A stretch of 64,000 nt of DNA. It comes from Enterobacter huaxiensis. GTDB taxonomy: Bacteria; Pseudomonadota; Gammaproteobacteria; Enterobacterales; Enterobacteriaceae. A program made the translations under genes and the position numbers. Under the pieces are notes generated by a model. It ran no database searches. It was not told the DNA's origin and worked only from the letters and a program-made list of their open reading frames with translations. Shown here piece by piece: positions 8,971 to 20,247 of the stretch (position 1 is its first letter; every line of letters begins with the position of its first letter). The stretch covers positions 1,488,001-1,552,000 of the forward strand of contig NZ_CP043342.1 of assembly GCF_003594935.2 (NCBI RefSeq). Reading direction: 5' to 3'.

Positions 8971-11694
8971 ATGGCTACGATTCATGTAGACGGCAAAGAA
9001 TACGAAGTTAACGGGGCGGACAACCTGCTAGAAGCTTGTCTGTCTCTTGGCCTCGATATTCCGTACTTTTGCTGGCATCCGGCGCTGGGCAGCGTCGGTG
9101 CTTGCCGCCAGTGTGCGGTGAAGCAATATCAAAACGCGGAAGACACGCGTGGTCGCCTGGTGATGTCCTGTATGACGCCAGCCACCGAAGGCACCTTTAT
9201 TTCGATTGATGACGAAGAAGCCAAACAGTTCCGCGAAAGCGTGGTGGAATGGTTGATGACCAACCACCCGCACGACTGTCCGGTCTGTGAAGAGGGCGGT
9301 AACTGCCACCTTCAGGATATGACCGTTATGACCGGTCACAGCTTCCGTCGCTATCGCTTTACCAAGCGTACCCACCGTAACCAGGATCTGGGGCCGTTCA
9401 TCTCTCACGAAATGAACCGCTGCATCGCCTGCTACCGCTGCGTGCGTTACTACAAAGACTACGCGGACGGTCAGGATCTGGGCGTGTATGGCGCGCATGA
9501 CAACGTCTACTTCGGTCGTCCGGAAGACGGTACGCTGGAAAGCGAATTCTCCGGTAACCTGGTAGAAATCTGCCCGACCGGCGTATTCACGGATAAAACG
9601 CACTCCGAACGCTACAACCGTAAATGGGACATGCAGTTTGCACCTAGCATCTGCCAGCAGTGTTCCCTTGGCTGTAACACCAGCCCGGGCGAGCGCTACG
9701 GCGAACTGCGTCGTATCGAAAACCGTTACAACGGTACCGTTAACCACTACTTCCTCTGCGACCGCGGTCGTTTCGGCTATGGCTATGTGAACCTGAAAGA
9801 CCGTCCGCGTCAGCCGGTTCAGCGCCGTGGAGACGACTTCATTACCCTGAACGCCGAGCAGGCGATGCAGGGCGCGGCGGATATTCTGCGCCAGTCGAAG
9901 AAAGTGATCGGTATCGGCTCCCCGCGCGCCAGCATCGAAAGCAACTTCGCGCTGCGCGAGCTGGTTGGAGCGGAAAACTTCTATACCGGCATCGCCCAGG
10001 GCGAGCAGGAACGTCTGCAGCTGGTACTGAAAGTGCTGCGTGAAGGCGGTGTTCATACCCCTGCGCTGCGCGAAATTGAATCTTACGATGCGGTTCTGGT
10101 GCTGGGTGAAGACCTGACGCAGACCGGCGCACGCGCGGCTCTGGCGGTTCGCCAGGCGGTGAAGGGTAAAGCACGTGAAATGGCAGCGGCGCAGAAAGTG
10201 GCTGACTGGCAGATTGCGGCAATCCTGAACATCGGTCAGCGCGCGAAGCATCCTCTGTTTGTGACCAACGTCGACAGCACCCGTCTGGACGATATCGCGG
10301 CGTGGACCTACTGCGCGCCGGTTGAAGATCAGGCGCGTCTTGGCTTTGCGATTGCCCACGCGCTGGACAACAACTCCCCGGCCGTTGAGCTGGATCGCGA
10401 CCTGCAGAACAAGGTCGACGTGATTGTTCAGGCCCTGGCGGGTGCGAAGAAACCGCTGATTATTTCCGGTACCAACGCCGGCAGCGCGGAGATCGTTCAG
10501 GCGGCGGCCAACGTGGCCAAAGCCCTGAAAGGCCGCGGTGCTGACGTTGGTGTGACCATGATTGCCCGCGCGGTGAACAGCATCGGTCTGGGTATGATTG
10601 GCGGCGGCTCGCTGGAAGAGGCGTTAAGCGAACTGGAATCCGGCTCTGCTGACGCCGTTGTGGTGCTGGAAAACGACCTTCATCGCCACGCCTCCGCCGC
10701 TCGCGTTGACGCCGCGCTCTCCAAAGCGCCGCTGGTGATGGTTATCGACCATCAGCGCACCGCGATCATGGACAAAGCCCACCTGGTGCTCTCTGCGGCA
10801 AGCTTCGCAGAAAGCGACGGTACCGTTATCAATAATGAAGGCCGCGCGCAGCGCTTCTTCCAGGTTTACGACCCGTCTTACTACGACAGCAACACCGTGA
10901 TGCTGGAAAGCTGGCGCTGGCTGCACTCCCTGCACAGCACCGTGCAGAGCCGTGAAGTGGACTGGACGCAGCTCGACCACGTTATCGACGCGGTGGTGGA
11001 AAAACTGCCTCAGCTGGCCGGCATCAAAGATGCTGCACCTGACGCAAGCTTCCGCATTCGCGGCCAGAAACTGGCGCGTGAACCGCACCGCTACAGCGGT
11101 CGTACCGCGATGCGTGCCAACATCAGCGTGCACGAACCTCGTCAGCCGCAGGACAAAGACACCATGTTTGCCTTCTCTATGGAAGGGAACAACCAGCCGT
11201 CTGCGCCGCGCTCTCAGGTTCCGTTTGCATGGGCACCGGGCTGGAACTCCCCGCAGGCATGGAACAAGTTCCAGGCTGAAGTGGGCGGCTCTCTGCGCCA
11301 CGGCGACCCGGGCGTGCGTCTGATTGAAGCCTCCGAAACCGGTCTGGACTTCTTCACCAGCGTTCCGGCGAGCTTCGAGGCTCAGGACGGTAACTGGCGT
11401 ATCGCGCCGTACTACCATCTGTTCGGTAGCGACGAAATGTCCCAGCGCTCTCCGGTCTTCCAGACCCGCATGCCGCAGCCGTACATCAAGCTCAACCCGG
11501 CGGATGCCGCGAAGCTTGGCGTTAACGCGGGTGCGAACATTGCCTTCAGCTACGACGGCCAGACAATCAGCCTGCCGCTGATTATCTCCGAAGGTCTGAC
11601 AGCGGGGCAGGTAGGTCTGCCGATGGGCATGCCTGGCATCGCGCCGGTACTGGCGGGTGCGCGTCTTGATAACCTGCAGGAGGCAAAAGCATGA
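8971..11694 (+). CDS. nuoG: NADH-quinone oxidoreductase subunit G
   Basis: The largest peripheral-arm subunit, with the iron-sulfur chain between NuoF and NuoI. The N-terminal ferredoxin domain binds 2Fe-2S N1b through Cys34, Cys45, Cys48 and Cys67. Next come the His/Cys site of N5 ([15 protein letters not shown]), the N4 cysteines in [14 protein letters not shown], and the extra cluster N7 (CQQCSLGCN), which is present only in some bacteria. The rest is a molybdopterin-oxidoreductase fold without cofactor. I chose ATG 8971 ([13 protein letters not shown], 907 residues) because GGAAG is 7 nt upstream; the in-frame ATG at 8965 is too close to it. Confidence 0.97.
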   Translation: MATIHVDGKEYEVNGADNLLEACLSLGLDIPYFCWHPALGSVGACRQCAVKQYQNAEDTRGRLVMSCMTPATEGTFISIDDEEAKQFRESVVEWLMTNHPHDCPVCEEGGNCHLQDMTVMTGHSFRRYRFTKRTHRNQDLGPFISHEMNRCIACYRCVRYYKDYADGQDLGVYGAHDNVYFGRPEDGTLESEFSGNLVEICPTGVFTDKTHSERYNRKWDMQFAPSICQQCSLGCNTSPGERYGELRRIENRYNGTVNHYFLCDRGRFGYGYVNLKDRPRQPVQRRGDDFITLNAEQAMQGAADILRQSKKVIGIGSPRASIESNFALRELVGAENFYTGIAQGEQERLQLVLKVLREGGVHTPALREIESYDAVLVLGEDLTQTGARAALAVRQAVKGKAREMAAAQKVADWQIAAILNIGQRAKHPLFVTNVDSTRLDDIAAWTYCAPVEDQARLGFAIAHALDNNSPAVELDRDLQNKVDVIVQALAGAKKPLIISGTNAGSAEIVQAAANVAKALKGRGADVGVTMIARAVNSIGLGMIGGGSLEEALSELESGSADAVVVLENDLHRHASAARVDAALSKAPLVMVIDHQRTAIMDKAHLVLSAASFAESDGTVINNEGRAQRFFQVYDPSYYDSNTVMLESWRWLHSLHSTVQSREVDWTQLDHVIDAVVEKLPQLAGIKDAAPDASFRIRGQKLAREPHRYSGRTAMRANISVHEPRQPQDKDTMFAFSMEGNNQPSAPRSQVPFAWAPGWNSPQAWNKFQAEVGGSLRHGDPGVRLIEASETGLDFFTSVPASFEAQDGNWRIAPYYHLFGSDEMSQRSPVFQTRMPQPYIKLNPADAAKLGVNAGANIAFSYDGQTISLPLIISEGLTAGQVGLPMGMPGIAPVLAGARLDNLQEAKA

Positions 11695-12668
11695 GTTGGT
11701 TAACGCCGGATCTTATCGACATCCTGCTGAGCATTCTGAAAGCGGTTGTCATTCTGCTGGTGGTGGTCACCTGCGGCGCGTTCATGAGCTTTGGTGAACG
11801 TCGTCTGCTCGGTCTGTTCCAGAACCGTTACGGACCGAACCGCGTGGGCTGGGGTGGTTCACTCCAGCTGGTCGCGGACATGATCAAGATGTTCTTTAAA
11901 GAGGACTGGATCCCGCGCTTCTCGGACCGCGTGATCTTTACCCTGGCTCCGATGATCGCCTTTACCTCGCTGCTGCTGGCGTTTGCTATCGTTCCCGTCA
12001 GCCCGACCTGGGTGGTGGCTGACCTGAACATCGGCATTCTGTTCTTCCTGATGATGGCAGGCCTCGCGGTTTACGCGGTCCTGTTCGCAGGCTGGTCCAG
12101 TAACAACAAATACTCCCTGCTGGGTGCGATGCGTGCTTCCGCGCAGACGCTGAGCTACGAAGTGTTCCTGGGGCTTTCCCTGATGGGCGTGGTGGCGCAG
12201 GCCGGTTCATTCAACATGACCGACATCGTCAACAACCAGGCCGACATCTGGAACGTTATCCCGCAGTTCTTTGGTTTTGTTACCTTTGCTATCGCGGGCG
12301 TGGCGGTGTGTCACCGTCACCCGTTTGACCAGCCAGAAGCCGAACAGGAACTGGCCGACGGTTACCACATTGAATATTCCGGCATGAAGTTCGGTCTGTT
12401 CTTTGTGGGCGAGTACATCGGTATCGTCACCATTTCCGCGTTGATGGTAACGCTGTTCTTTGGTGGCTGGCATGGCCCGTTCTTACCGCCGTTCATCTGG
12501 TTCGCGCTGAAAACCGCGTTCTTCATGATGATGTTCATTTTGATTCGTGCGTCCTTACCGCGTCCGCGTTATGACCAGGTAATGTCCTTCGGCTGGAAAG
12601 TGTGCCTGCCGCTGACGCTCGTCAACTTGTTGGTAACGGCGGCTGTCATTCTCTGGCAGCAGCCATAA
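11691..12668 (+). CDS. nuoH: NADH-quinone oxidoreductase subunit H
   Basis: The membrane subunit that anchors the peripheral arm and lines the quinone channel (ND1 homologue). The 325-residue protein is strongly hydrophobic with about eight transmembrane helices. It carries the family segments [20 protein letters not shown] near residue 30 and the acidic loop [22 protein letters not shown] around 210-230. The start overlaps the nuoG stop by 4 nt (ATGA). Confidence 0.98.
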   Translation: MSWLTPDLIDILLSILKAVVILLVVVTCGAFMSFGERRLLGLFQNRYGPNRVGWGGSLQLVADMIKMFFKEDWIPRFSDRVIFTLAPMIAFTSLLLAFAIVPVSPTWVVADLNIGILFFLMMAGLAVYAVLFAGWSSNNKYSLLGAMRASAQTLSYEVFLGLSLMGVVAQAGSFNMTDIVNNQADIWNVIPQFFGFVTFAIAGVAVCHRHPFDQPEAEQELADGYHIEYSGMKFGLFFVGEYIGIVTISALMVTLFFGGWHGPFLPPFIWFALKTAFFMMMFILIRASLPRPRYDQVMSFGWKVCLPLTLVNLLVTAAVILWQQP

Positions 12669-12681
12669 GGGGCTTTAGACC

Positions 12682-13224
12682 ATGACCTTAAAAGAAATAC
12701 TGGTAGGTTTCGGCACCCAGGTACGCAGTATCTGGATGATCGGCCTGCACGCGTTTGCCAAACGCGAAACCCAGATGTACCCGGAAGAGCCGGTATATCT
12801 GCCGCCGCGCTACCGTGGCCGTATCGTGCTGACGCGCGACCCGGACGGTTCCGAGCGCTGCGTGGCCTGTAACCTGTGTGCGGTAGCGTGCCCGGTGGGC
12901 TGTATCTCTCTGCAGAAAGCAGAGACGGTAGACGGCCGCTGGTATCCTGAGTTCTTCCGCATCAACTTCTCACGCTGCATTTTCTGCGGTCTGTGTGAAG
13001 AAGCGTGCCCAACCACGGCGATTCAGCTGACTCCAGACTTCGAGCTGGGTGAGTACAAGCGTCAGGACCTGGTGTACGAGAAAGAGGATCTGCTGATTTC
13101 CGGTCCGGGCAAATACCCGGAATATAACTTCTACCGGATGGCGGGTATGGCAATCGACGGCAAAGATAAGGGCGAAGCAGAGAACGAAGCCAAGCCTATC
13201 GACGTCAAGAGCCTGTTACCGTAA
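12682..13224 (+). CDS. nuoI: NADH-quinone oxidoreductase subunit I
   Basis: A peripheral-arm ferredoxin-type subunit holding two 4Fe-4S clusters, N6a and N6b, that pass electrons to N2 in NuoB. The two ligand sets are Cys60-63-66-70 ([12 protein letters not shown]) and Cys99-102-105-109 ([12 protein letters not shown]). The 180 residues equal the E. coli length. It starts 13 bp after nuoH, preceded by AAGGGG. Confidence 0.98.
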   Translation: MTLKEILVGFGTQVRSIWMIGLHAFAKRETQMYPEEPVYLPPRYRGRIVLTRDPDGSERCVACNLCAVACPVGCISLQKAETVDGRWYPEFFRINFSRCIFCGLCEEACPTTAIQLTPDFELGEYKRQDLVYEKEDLLISGPGKYPEYNFYRMAGMAIDGKDKGEAENEAKPIDVKSLLP

Positions 13225-13234
13225 GGAGAGGGCA

Positions 13235-13789
13235 ATGGAATTCGCTTTTTATATCTGTGGCCTTATCGCCATCCTGGCTACGCTGCGAGTGATCACGCAC
13301 ACCAACCCGGTGCATGCGCTGCTGTACTTAATCATCTCGCTGCTGGCCATTTCCGGGGTGTTCTTTGCGCTGGGCGCGCACTTCGCCGGTGCGCTGGAAA
13401 TCATCGTCTACGCCGGGGCCATTATGGTGCTGTTCGTGTTCGTGGTGATGATGCTGAACCTGGGCGGCTCTGAAATTGAGCAGGAACGTCAGTGGCTCAA
13501 GCCGCAGGTGTGGATTGGCCCGGCAATATTGTCGGCCATCATGCTGGCGGTGATTGTTTACGCCATTCTGGGCGTGAACGATCAGGGCATCGACGGCACG
13601 CCAATCAGCGCCAAGGCTGTTGGTATTGCGCTGTTCGGTCCATACGTTCTGGCGGTTGAACTGGCCTCTATGCTGCTGCTGGCGGGCCTGGTTGTTGCCT
13701 TCCACGTGGGCCGCGAAGAGCGTATTGGTGAGGTGCTGAGCAACCGCACTGATGACCGCGCGAAAAGAAAAACGGAGGAGCGCGCATGA
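13235..13789 (+). CDS. nuoJ: NADH-quinone oxidoreductase subunit J
   Basis: A small membrane subunit (ND6 homologue) of 184 residues with five predicted transmembrane helices. The third helix contains the conserved [20 protein letters not shown], where a pi-bulge links quinone chemistry to proton transfer. The start follows GGAGAGGGCA. The stop overlaps the nuoK start by 4 nt. Confidence 0.98.
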   Translation: MEFAFYICGLIAILATLRVITHTNPVHALLYLIISLLAISGVFFALGAHFAGALEIIVYAGAIMVLFVFVVMMLNLGGSEIEQERQWLKPQVWIGPAILSAIMLAVIVYAILGVNDQGIDGTPISAKAVGIALFGPYVLAVELASMLLLAGLVVAFHVGREERIGEVLSNRTDDRAKRKTEERA

Positions 13790-14088
13790 TCCCCTTAACA
13801 CATGGACTGATCCTCGCTGCGATTTTGTTCGTTCTGGGCTTAACCGGTCTGGTTATCCGCCGCAATCTGCTGTTTATGCTGATCGGTCTGGAAATCATGA
13901 TTAACGCCTCCGCGCTGGCCTTCGTGGTCGCCGGAAGCTACTGGGGCCAGGCCGACGGTCAGGTGATGTACATTCTCGCCATCAGCCTTGCGGCTGCCGA
14001 AGCGAGTATTGGCCTGGCGCTGTTGCTGCAGCTCCATCGTCGCCGCCAGAACCTGAACATCGATTCAGTAAGTGAGTTGCGTGGATGA
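13786..14088 (+). CDS. nuoK: NADH-quinone oxidoreductase subunit K
   Basis: A 100-residue membrane subunit (ND4L homologue) with three transmembrane helices. The two membrane glutamates of the proton path are visible in [11 protein letters not shown] (about residue 36) and [11 protein letters not shown] (about residue 72). It overlaps nuoJ and nuoL by 4 nt each, so nuoJ, nuoK and nuoL form a translationally coupled block. Confidence 0.98.
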   Translation: MIPLTHGLILAAILFVLGLTGLVIRRNLLFMLIGLEIMINASALAFVVAGSYWGQADGQVMYILAISLAAAEASIGLALLLQLHRRRQNLNIDSVSELRG

Positions 14089-15926
14089 ACATGCTTGCCT
14101 TAACCATTATTTTTCCGCTGATTGGCTTCGTGCTGCTGGCGTTTTCTCGCGGCCGCTGGTCTGAGAATCTGTCTGCGACCGTGGGCATTGGCTCAATCGG
14201 TCTGGCTGCGCTGGTCACGGCGTATGCGGGTATCGACTTCTTAAATAGCGGACGCCAGCCTTTCAGCGTACCGCTGTGGACCTGGATGTCGGTCGGTGAT
14301 TTCAACATCGGTTTTAACCTGGTGCTGGATGGTCTGTCTCTGACCATGCTCTCCGTGGTGACCGGCGTGGGCTTCCTGATCCACATGTTTGCCTCCTGGT
14401 ATATGCGCGGTGAAGAGGGTTACTCCCGCTTCTTCGCCTACACCAACCTGTTTATCGCCAGCATGGTTGTTCTGGTGCTGGCCGATAACCTGCTGTTGAT
14501 GTACCTGGGCTGGGAAGGCGTGGGTCTCTGTTCTTACCTGCTGATCGGCTTCTACTACACCGATCCGAAGAATGGCGCAGCGGCCATGAAAGCGTTCGTC
14601 GTGACCCGCGTGGGTGACGTGTTCCTCGCTTTCGCGCTGTTCATTCTCTACAACGAACTGGGCACGCTGAACTTCCGCGAAATGGTGGAACTGGCGCCGG
14701 CTCACTTCGAAGCGGGCAACAACATGCTGTGGTGGGCAACGCTGATGCTGCTGGGTGGCGCCGTGGGTAAATCCGCACAGCTGCCGCTGCAGACGTGGCT
14801 GGCCGACGCGATGGCGGGTCCAACCCCTGTCTCCGCGCTGATCCACGCCGCGACCATGGTAACTGCCGGTGTCTACCTGATAGCGCGTACCCATGGCCTG
14901 TTCCTGATGACCCCGGAAATTCTGCATCTGGTGGGCATCGTGGGTGCGGTCACGCTGGTGCTGGCAGGCTTTGCCGCGCTGGTGCAGACCGACATCAAAC
15001 GCGTTCTCGCCTACTCCACCATGAGCCAGATTGGCTACATGTTCCTGGCGCTGGGCGTACAGGCGTGGGACGCGGCGATTTTCCACCTGATGACGCACGC
15101 GTTCTTTAAGGCGCTGCTGTTCCTCTCATCCGGTTCCGTGATCCTGGCCTGCCACCACGAGCAGAACATCTTCAAGATGGGCGGACTGCGTAAGTCTATC
15201 CCGCTGGTGTATGTCTGCTTCCTGGTGGGAGGCGCGGCGCTGTCGGCGCTGCCGCTGATTACCGCGGGCTTCTTCAGTAAGGACGAAATCCTTGCGGGTG
15301 CCATGGCGAATGGTCATATCAATCTGATGGTGGCGGGTCTGGTCGGTGCGTTCATGACCTCCCTGTATACCTTCCGTATGATTTTCATCGTATTCCACGG
15401 TAAAGAACAAATTCACGCTCACGCAGGGAAGGGGATTACCCACCACCTGCCGCTGATTGTGCTGCTGGTACTGTCTACCTTCGTTGGCGCGATGATTGTG
15501 CCACCGCTGCAGGGCGTACTGCCGGCAACAACCGAGCTTGAGCACGGTCGCGTTCTGACGCTTGAAATCACCTCCGGCGTGGTCGCTATTGCGGGCATCC
15601 TGATTGCGGCATGGCTGTGGCTGGGTAAACGTACGCTGGTCACTGCCGTTGCCAACAGCGCGCCGGGCCGCCTGCTGGGCACCTGGTGGTACAACGCGTG
15701 GGGCTTCGACTGGCTGTACGACATGATCTTCGTTAAGCCGTTCCTGGGCATTGCGTGGCTGCTGAAGCGCGACCCTCTGAACAGCCTGATGAATATCCCG
15801 GCGATCCTCTCCCGCTTTGCAGGTAAAGGCCTGCTGTACAGCGAGAACGGTTACCTGCGCTGGTATGTGGCGTCCATGAGCATCGGTGCGGTCGTCGTAC
15901 TGGCGCTGCTGATGGTGTTGCGATAG
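14085..15926 (+). CDS. nuoL: NADH-quinone oxidoreductase subunit L
   Basis: The most distal antiporter-like proton pump of complex I (ND5 homologue), 613 residues as in E. coli. It has about 16 transmembrane helices plus the long lateral helix at the C terminus. Key charged membrane residues lie in [18 protein letters not shown] (Glu144 region) and in [30 protein letters not shown]. After its stop the operon is interrupted by a 159-bp gap holding two REP sequences before nuoM. Confidence 0.98.
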   Translation: MNMLALTIIFPLIGFVLLAFSRGRWSENLSATVGIGSIGLAALVTAYAGIDFLNSGRQPFSVPLWTWMSVGDFNIGFNLVLDGLSLTMLSVVTGVGFLIHMFASWYMRGEEGYSRFFAYTNLFIASMVVLVLADNLLLMYLGWEGVGLCSYLLIGFYYTDPKNGAAAMKAFVVTRVGDVFLAFALFILYNELGTLNFREMVELAPAHFEAGNNMLWWATLMLLGGAVGKSAQLPLQTWLADAMAGPTPVSALIHAATMVTAGVYLIARTHGLFLMTPEILHLVGIVGAVTLVLAGFAALVQTDIKRVLAYSTMSQIGYMFLALGVQAWDAAIFHLMTHAFFKALLFLSSGSVILACHHEQNIFKMGGLRKSIPLVYVCFLVGGAALSALPLITAGFFSKDEILAGAMANGHINLMVAGLVGAFMTSLYTFRMIFIVFHGKEQIHAHAGKGITHHLPLIVLLVLSTFVGAMIVPPLQGVLPATTELEHGRVLTLEITSGVVAIAGILIAAWLWLGKRTLVTAVANSAPGRLLGTWWYNAWGFDWLYDMIFVKPFLGIAWLLKRDPLNSLMNIPAILSRFAGKGLLYSENGYLRWYVASMSIGAVVVLALLMVLR

Positions 15927-15933
15927 TGGTATT

Positions 15934-16000
15934 TGCCCGGTGGCGCTGCGCTTACCGGGCCTACGAGACCGTAGGTCGGGAAGCGTGAGCGCCACCCGAC
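15934..16000. repeat. Paired inverted REP elements (BIME) between nuoL and nuoM
   Basis: Two REP palindromes in opposite orientation: TTGCCCGGTGGCGCTGCGC... at 15934-15965 and GTAGGTCGGGAAGCGTGAG... ending ACCCGAC at 16000. They share GGTGGCGCT-like cores and are separated by a few bases. The element lies inside the operon, where it can stabilise upstream RNA or attenuate downstream transcription. Confidence 0.85.
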
Positions 16001-16085
16001 ACCACAAACCGCACTAACGCGTGAATTTTGTCGAATTTGTTGAAAATCGGTCCCTGAGGGACTTTAACAAGGAATAAAAATCGCC

Positions 16086-17615
16086 ATGTTACTACCCTGG
16101 CTAATATTAATTCCCTTCATCGGCGGCTTCCTGTGCTGGCAGACTGAACGCTTTGGCGTGAAGATGCCGCGCTGGATCGCGCTGATCACCATGGGATTGA
16201 CGCTCGCGCTTGGCCTGCAACTGTGGTTGCAGGGTGGCTACTCACTGACCCAGTCTGCGGGTCTTCCGCAGTGGCAGTCTGAGTTTATCCTGCCGTGGAT
16301 CCCACGTTTCGGCATTACGATCCATCTGGCGATTGACGGTCTGTCGCTGCTGATGGTGGTGCTGACCGGTCTGCTCGGCGTTCTGGCGGTACTCTGCTCC
16401 TGGCGAGAAATCGAAAAATACCAGGGCTTCTTCCACCTGAACCTGATGTGGATCCTGGGCGGCGTTATCGGCGTGTTCCTTGCCATCGACATGTTCCTGT
16501 TCTTCTTCTTCTGGGAGATGATGCTGGTGCCGATGTACTTCCTGATCGCGCTGTGGGGCCATAAGGCATCCGACGGTAAAACGCGCATCACGGCGGCAAC
16601 CAAATTCTTCATCTATACCCAGGCGAGCGGTCTGGTGATGCTGATTGCTATCCTGGCGCTGGTGTTCGTGCATTACAACGCAACCGGCGTCTGGACCTTC
16701 AACTACGAAGATCTGCTGAAGACCCCGATGTCTCACGGCGTGGAATACCTGCTGATGCTGGGCTTCTTCATCGCCTTCGCGGTGAAAATGCCGGTAGTTC
16801 CGCTGCACGGCTGGCTGCCAGACGCGCACTCCCAGGCGCCAACGGCGGGTTCCGTTGACCTGGCGGGCATCTTGCTGAAAACCGCGGCCTACGGCCTGCT
16901 GCGTTTCGCACTGCCGCTGTTCCCGAACGCGTCCGCAGAGTTCGCGCCAATTGCCATGTGGCTCGGCGTGATCGGCATCTTCTACGGCGCGTGGATGGCC
17001 TTCACGCAGTACGACATCAAGCGTCTTATCGCCTATACCTCCGTTTCCCACATGGGCTTCGTGCTGATTGCCATCTACACCGGCAGCCAGCTGGCGTACC
17101 AGGGCGCGGTGATCCAGATGATTGCGCACGGTCTCTCCGCAGCCGGTCTGTTCATTCTGTGCGGTCAGCTGTACGAACGTCTGCACACCCGCGACATGCG
17201 CATGATGGGCGGCCTGTGGGGCAAAATGAAATGGCTGCCAGCGCTCTCCATGTTCTTTGCGGTTGCGACGCTGGGTATGCCGGGCACCGGTAACTTCGTC
17301 GGCGAATTTATGATTCTGTTCGGCAGCTTCAAAGTGGTTCCGATGATTACCGTCATCTCCACCTTTGGTCTGGTGTTCGCTTCCGTGTACTCGCTGGCGA
17401 TGCTGCATCGCGCCTACTTCGGTAAAGCGAAGAGCGAAATTGTTGCTAAAGAACTGCCGGGGATGTCGCTGCGCGAGCTGTTCATCATCCTGCTGCTGGT
17501 CGTACTGCTGGTGCTGCTGGGCTTCTATCCGCAGCCGATTCTGGATACCTCGCATAGCGCGATGGGCAATATCCAGCAGTGGTTTGTTAATTCTGCTTCT
17601 ACTACAAGGCCGTAA
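16086..17615 (+). CDS. nuoM: NADH-quinone oxidoreductase subunit M
   Basis: The middle antiporter-like proton-pumping subunit (ND4 homologue), 509 residues with about 14 transmembrane helices. The essential glutamate is in FFFFWEMMLVPMYFLIALWG (about residue 144), and the conserved lysine region is FAVKMPVVPLHGWLPDAHSQAP. The ATG follows a purine-rich AAGGAATAAAAATCGCC leader after the BIME. nuoN starts 6 bp downstream. Confidence 0.98.
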   Translation: MLLPWLILIPFIGGFLCWQTERFGVKMPRWIALITMGLTLALGLQLWLQGGYSLTQSAGLPQWQSEFILPWIPRFGITIHLAIDGLSLLMVVLTGLLGVLAVLCSWREIEKYQGFFHLNLMWILGGVIGVFLAIDMFLFFFFWEMMLVPMYFLIALWGHKASDGKTRITAATKFFIYTQASGLVMLIAILALVFVHYNATGVWTFNYEDLLKTPMSHGVEYLLMLGFFIAFAVKMPVVPLHGWLPDAHSQAPTAGSVDLAGILLKTAAYGLLRFALPLFPNASAEFAPIAMWLGVIGIFYGAWMAFTQYDIKRLIAYTSVSHMGFVLIAIYTGSQLAYQGAVIQMIAHGLSAAGLFILCGQLYERLHTRDMRMMGGLWGKMKWLPALSMFFAVATLGMPGTGNFVGEFMILFGSFKVVPMITVISTFGLVFASVYSLAMLHRAYFGKAKSEIVAKELPGMSLRELFIILLLVVLLVLLGFYPQPILDTSHSAMGNIQQWFVNSASTTRP

Positions 17616-17621
17616 TTCGCC

Positions 17622-19079
17622 ATGACAATAACTCCACAACAACTGATCGCGCTGCTACCGCTGCTGATCGTCGGATTGACGGTGGTGGTTGTGATGCTCT
17701 CCATTGCGTGGCGACGCAATCACTTCCTGAATGCGACCCTGTCCGTTTTGGGTCTGAACGCTGCGTTAGTCTCCCTCTGGTTTGTTGGCCAGGCGGGGGC
17801 GATGGACGTCACGCCGATGATGCGCGTTGACGGCTATGCCATGCTGTACACCGGTCTGGTTCTGCTGGCGAGCCTGGCAACCTGCACCTTTGCGTACCCG
17901 TGGCTCGAAGGCTACAACGACAACAAAGAAGAGTTTTACCTGCTGGTACTGATTGCCGCACTGGGCGGCATTCTGCTGGCGAACGCGAACCACCTGGCCG
18001 CGCTGTTCCTCGGTATTGAGCTAATCTCACTCCCGCTGTTCGGCCTGATTGGTTACGCCTTCCGCCAGAAACGCTCTCTGGAAGCGGCGATCAAGTACAC
18101 TATCTTGTCCGCTGCTGCCTCGTCGTTCCTGCTGTTCGGTATCGCGCTGCTGTACGCACAGACGGGTAATCTCTCCTTCGTGGCCATCGGCAAGAGCCTC
18201 GGCGACGGCATGCTGCACGAGCCGCTGATGCTGGCAGGTCTGGGCATGATGATTGTTGGCCTCGGCTTCAAGCTCTCTCTGGTTCCGTTCCACCTGTGGA
18301 CGCCAGACGTGTACCAGGGTGCTCCGGCGCCGGTATCAACCTTCCTGGCGACGGCAAGCAAAATTGCTATCTTCGGTGTGGTGATGCGTCTGTTCCTGTA
18401 CGCACCGGTGGGTGATAGCGAAGCGGTTCGCGTGGTGCTGGGCATTATCGCCTTCGTTTCCATCATCTTCGGTAACCTGATGGCGCTGAGCCAGACCAAC
18501 ATCAAGCGTCTGCTGGGCTACTCGTCTATCTCCCACCTGGGCTACCTGCTGGTGGCGCTGATTGCGCTGCAGAGCGGCGAGATGTCGATGGAAGCCGTGG
18601 GCGTGTATCTGGCGGGTTACCTGTTCAGCAGCCTCGGCGCGTTCGGCGTGGTGAGCCTGATGTCCAGCCCGTACCGTGGCCCGGATGCCGATTCACTGTT
18701 CTCCTACCGTGGTCTATTCTGGCACCGTCCGATTCTGTCCGCGGTGATGACGGTGATGATGCTCTCTCTGGCGGGTATTCCGATGACGCTGGGCTTTATC
18801 GGTAAGTTCTACGTGCTGGCCGTCGGTGTTCATGCGGGTCTGTGGTGGCTGACTGCAGGGGTCGTTATCGGCTCCGCGATTGGTCTCTACTACTACCTGC
18901 GCGTTGCCGTGAGCCTGTACCTGAGCGCGCCTCAGCAGCTCAACCGCGATGCGCCGTCGAACTGGCAGTACAGCGCCGGGGGCATTGTGGTGCTCATCTC
19001 CGCGCTGCTGGTGCTGATCTTCGGTATCTATCCGCAGCCGCTGATTGATATCGTCCAGCGAGCGATGCCGCTGATGTAA
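17622..19079 (+). CDS. nuoN: NADH-quinone oxidoreductase subunit N
   Basis: The third antiporter-like proton pump (ND2 homologue), nearest the peripheral arm, and the last gene of the operon. The 485 residues equal the E. coli length, with about 14 transmembrane helices. The conserved [23 protein letters not shown] carries the pump lysine, and [14 protein letters not shown] the glutamate. A strong intrinsic terminator lies 12 bp after the stop. Confidence 0.98.
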   Translation: MTITPQQLIALLPLLIVGLTVVVVMLSIAWRRNHFLNATLSVLGLNAALVSLWFVGQAGAMDVTPMMRVDGYAMLYTGLVLLASLATCTFAYPWLEGYNDNKEEFYLLVLIAALGGILLANANHLAALFLGIELISLPLFGLIGYAFRQKRSLEAAIKYTILSAAASSFLLFGIALLYAQTGNLSFVAIGKSLGDGMLHEPLMLAGLGMMIVGLGFKLSLVPFHLWTPDVYQGAPAPVSTFLATASKIAIFGVVMRLFLYAPVGDSEAVRVVLGIIAFVSIIFGNLMALSQTNIKRLLGYSSISHLGYLLVALIALQSGEMSMEAVGVYLAGYLFSSLGAFGVVSLMSSPYRGPDADSLFSYRGLFWHRPILSAVMTVMMLSLAGIPMTLGFIGKFYVLAVGVHAGLWWLTAGVVIGSAIGLYYYLRVAVSLYLSAPQQLNRDAPSNWQYSAGGIVVLISALLVLIFGIYPQPLIDIVQRAMPLM

Positions 19080-19090
19080 GGTAAAAGCAA

Positions 19091-19116
19091 AAAGGCAACG
19101 AAAGTTGCCTTTTTTA
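19091..19116 (+). terminator. Rho-independent terminator of the nuo operon
   Basis: A perfect 9-bp stem AAAGGCAAC / GTTGCCTTT with the stable GAAA loop, continuing into a T run. It starts 12 bp after the nuoN stop codon. Confidence 0.95.
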
Positions 19117-19121
19117 TTGTT

Positions 19122-19175
19122 TTCTCCCTCTCCCCGTGGGAGAGGGACGGGGTGAGGGCACCAGCCCGCACAGAG
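19122..19175 (+). repeat. Dispersed CCCTCTCCC/GGGAGAGGG repeat, copy 1
   Basis: The sequence CTCCCTCTCCCCGTGGGAG begins a roughly 50-bp unit with a short CCCTCTCCC/GGGAGAGGG palindrome, then CGGGGTGAGGGCACCAG and a CCGCAC tail. Four further copies occur in this window (37921, 48585, 58508, 63189), all just after a gene's stop codon. This copy follows the nuo terminator. Confidence 0.85.
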
Positions 19176-19182
19176 TAAAACA

Positions 19183-19212
19183 TGCCCAGCGGCGCTTCGC
19201 TTACCCGACTAG
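19183..19212. repeat. REP-type palindrome overlapping the cheV stop codon
   Basis: TGCCCAGCGGCGCTTCGCTTACCCGACTAGG is a degenerate REP of the family seen at 15934. The cheV TAG stop (19211-19209) lies inside its right arm, so the element extends into the coding end. Confidence 0.7.
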
Positions 19213-20213
19213 GCCAGCTGCTTGCGGCTAATCAACGGCCCGTCAATCTTCTTCATCGAGCGGTCCAGCACTTCCTCAATCACCGACGACAGCTCGTTCA
19301 GTTCAAACTTCGCCACGTAGCCGTCGGCCTTCACCTTGCGAATATGGTCTTCGTTGGCGTTGCCGGACAGGGACGAGTGGATCACCACCGGAATATCCTT
19401 CAGGAACGGATCGGTCTTGATTTTGCGCGTCAGCGTAAAGCCGTCCATCTCCGGCATTTCGAGGTCGGTCAGCACCAGCGCGATTTTATCGGTGATCGGC
19501 ACGCCCTCGGCCTGAGCCTGAGCGGCCAGCACGCCAATTTTCTCCCACGCGTCTTTCCCGGTGATGTGCAGCTGGGCAGGGATTTCCATCGCCTGCAGGC
19601 CTTTCTCCAGCATCGAGCGCGCCACTTTGGAATCTTCCGCGACAATCGCGACTGAGCCCGGCTTGATGTTGAATTTGGTGGTCTTCAGGTTGGTGGCGTG
19701 CAGATCGTGGTTCGCCGGGGTGATGTCATACAGGATCTGCTCGACGTCCAGCACCATCGCCAGATCGTTGGTATCGGTCTTTTCGTCGAGGCAGGCAATG
19801 CTGGTGATGTAGCGTCCGCTGACGGCGGTCTCCGCGGCGTGAACCTGCTTCCAGTCCAGACGCATGATGTTCTCAACGGATTCCACGGCAAACGCCTGCA
19901 CGCTGCGGGCGTATTCGGTGATCAGCAGAATGTTCAGCCCAGTAGTGGGCCTGCAGCCCGCGACGGCCGCGAGGTCAATGACCGGGATCACCTGATCGCG
20001 AATGTTTACCATCCCCATCAGCGGCGACTTCATCCCTGCGGGTTTGGTGAACGCCGGCATCGGCACAATTTCGCGCAGCTTAAAGACGTTAATTCCAAAC
20101 AGCTCGGATTTGTCTTCGTTCAAAGAGGTGCCAAGACGGAACAGCAACAGTTCAAAGCGGTTCGACAGGGTAAGATTCGCCCTGTCATCAATATCTTTCT
20201 GGAAATTATCCAT
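19209..20213 (-). CDS. cheV: Chemotaxis coupling/receiver protein CheV
   Basis: A CheW-like coupling domain (about residues 15-170) joined to a response-regulator receiver domain (about 187-315), the defining CheV architecture. The receiver keeps the acidic pocket Glu193-Asp194, phospho-acceptor Asp250 (LTDLEMPEMDG), Ser280 and Lys302, so it should be phosphorylatable by CheA. CheV links chemoreceptors to CheA and may act in adaptation or as a phosphate sink. The 334-residue protein starts at ATG 20213 after GAGGG. E. coli K-12 lacks it, whereas Salmonella has it in this same place between nuoN and rnz. It lies 64 bp after rnz, with a sigma-28-like promoter in the gap. Confidence 0.95.
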   Translation of the reverse strand: MDNFQKDIDDRANLTLSNRFELLLFRLGTSLNEDKSELFGINVFKLREIVPMPAFTKPAGMKSPLMGMVNIRDQVIPVIDLAAVAGCRPTTGLNILLITEYARSVQAFAVESVENIMRLDWKQVHAAETAVSGRYITSIACLDEKTDTNDLAMVLDVEQILYDITPANHDLHATNLKTTKFNIKPGSVAIVAEDSKVARSMLEKGLQAMEIPAQLHITGKDAWEKIGVLAAQAQAEGVPITDKIALVLTDLEMPEMDGFTLTRKIKTDPFLKDIPVVIHSSLSGNANEDHIRKVKADGYVAKFELNELSSVIEEVLDRSMKKIDGPLISRKQLA

Positions 20214-20247
20214 TCTACCCTCAAGAGAAATGCTGACCTTTTAATCG

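Noticed and set aside
16242-17642. A 466-codon antisense frame over nuoM (also similar frames over nuoCD, nuoG and nuoL)
   Set aside because: Each is a shadow of a highly conserved nuo gene. Their translations are His/Gln/Arg-rich without domain structure.
19122-19175. Repeat copies as a CRISPR array or IS ends
   Set aside because: Copies are single and far apart, with no spacers, cas genes, transposase or target duplications.
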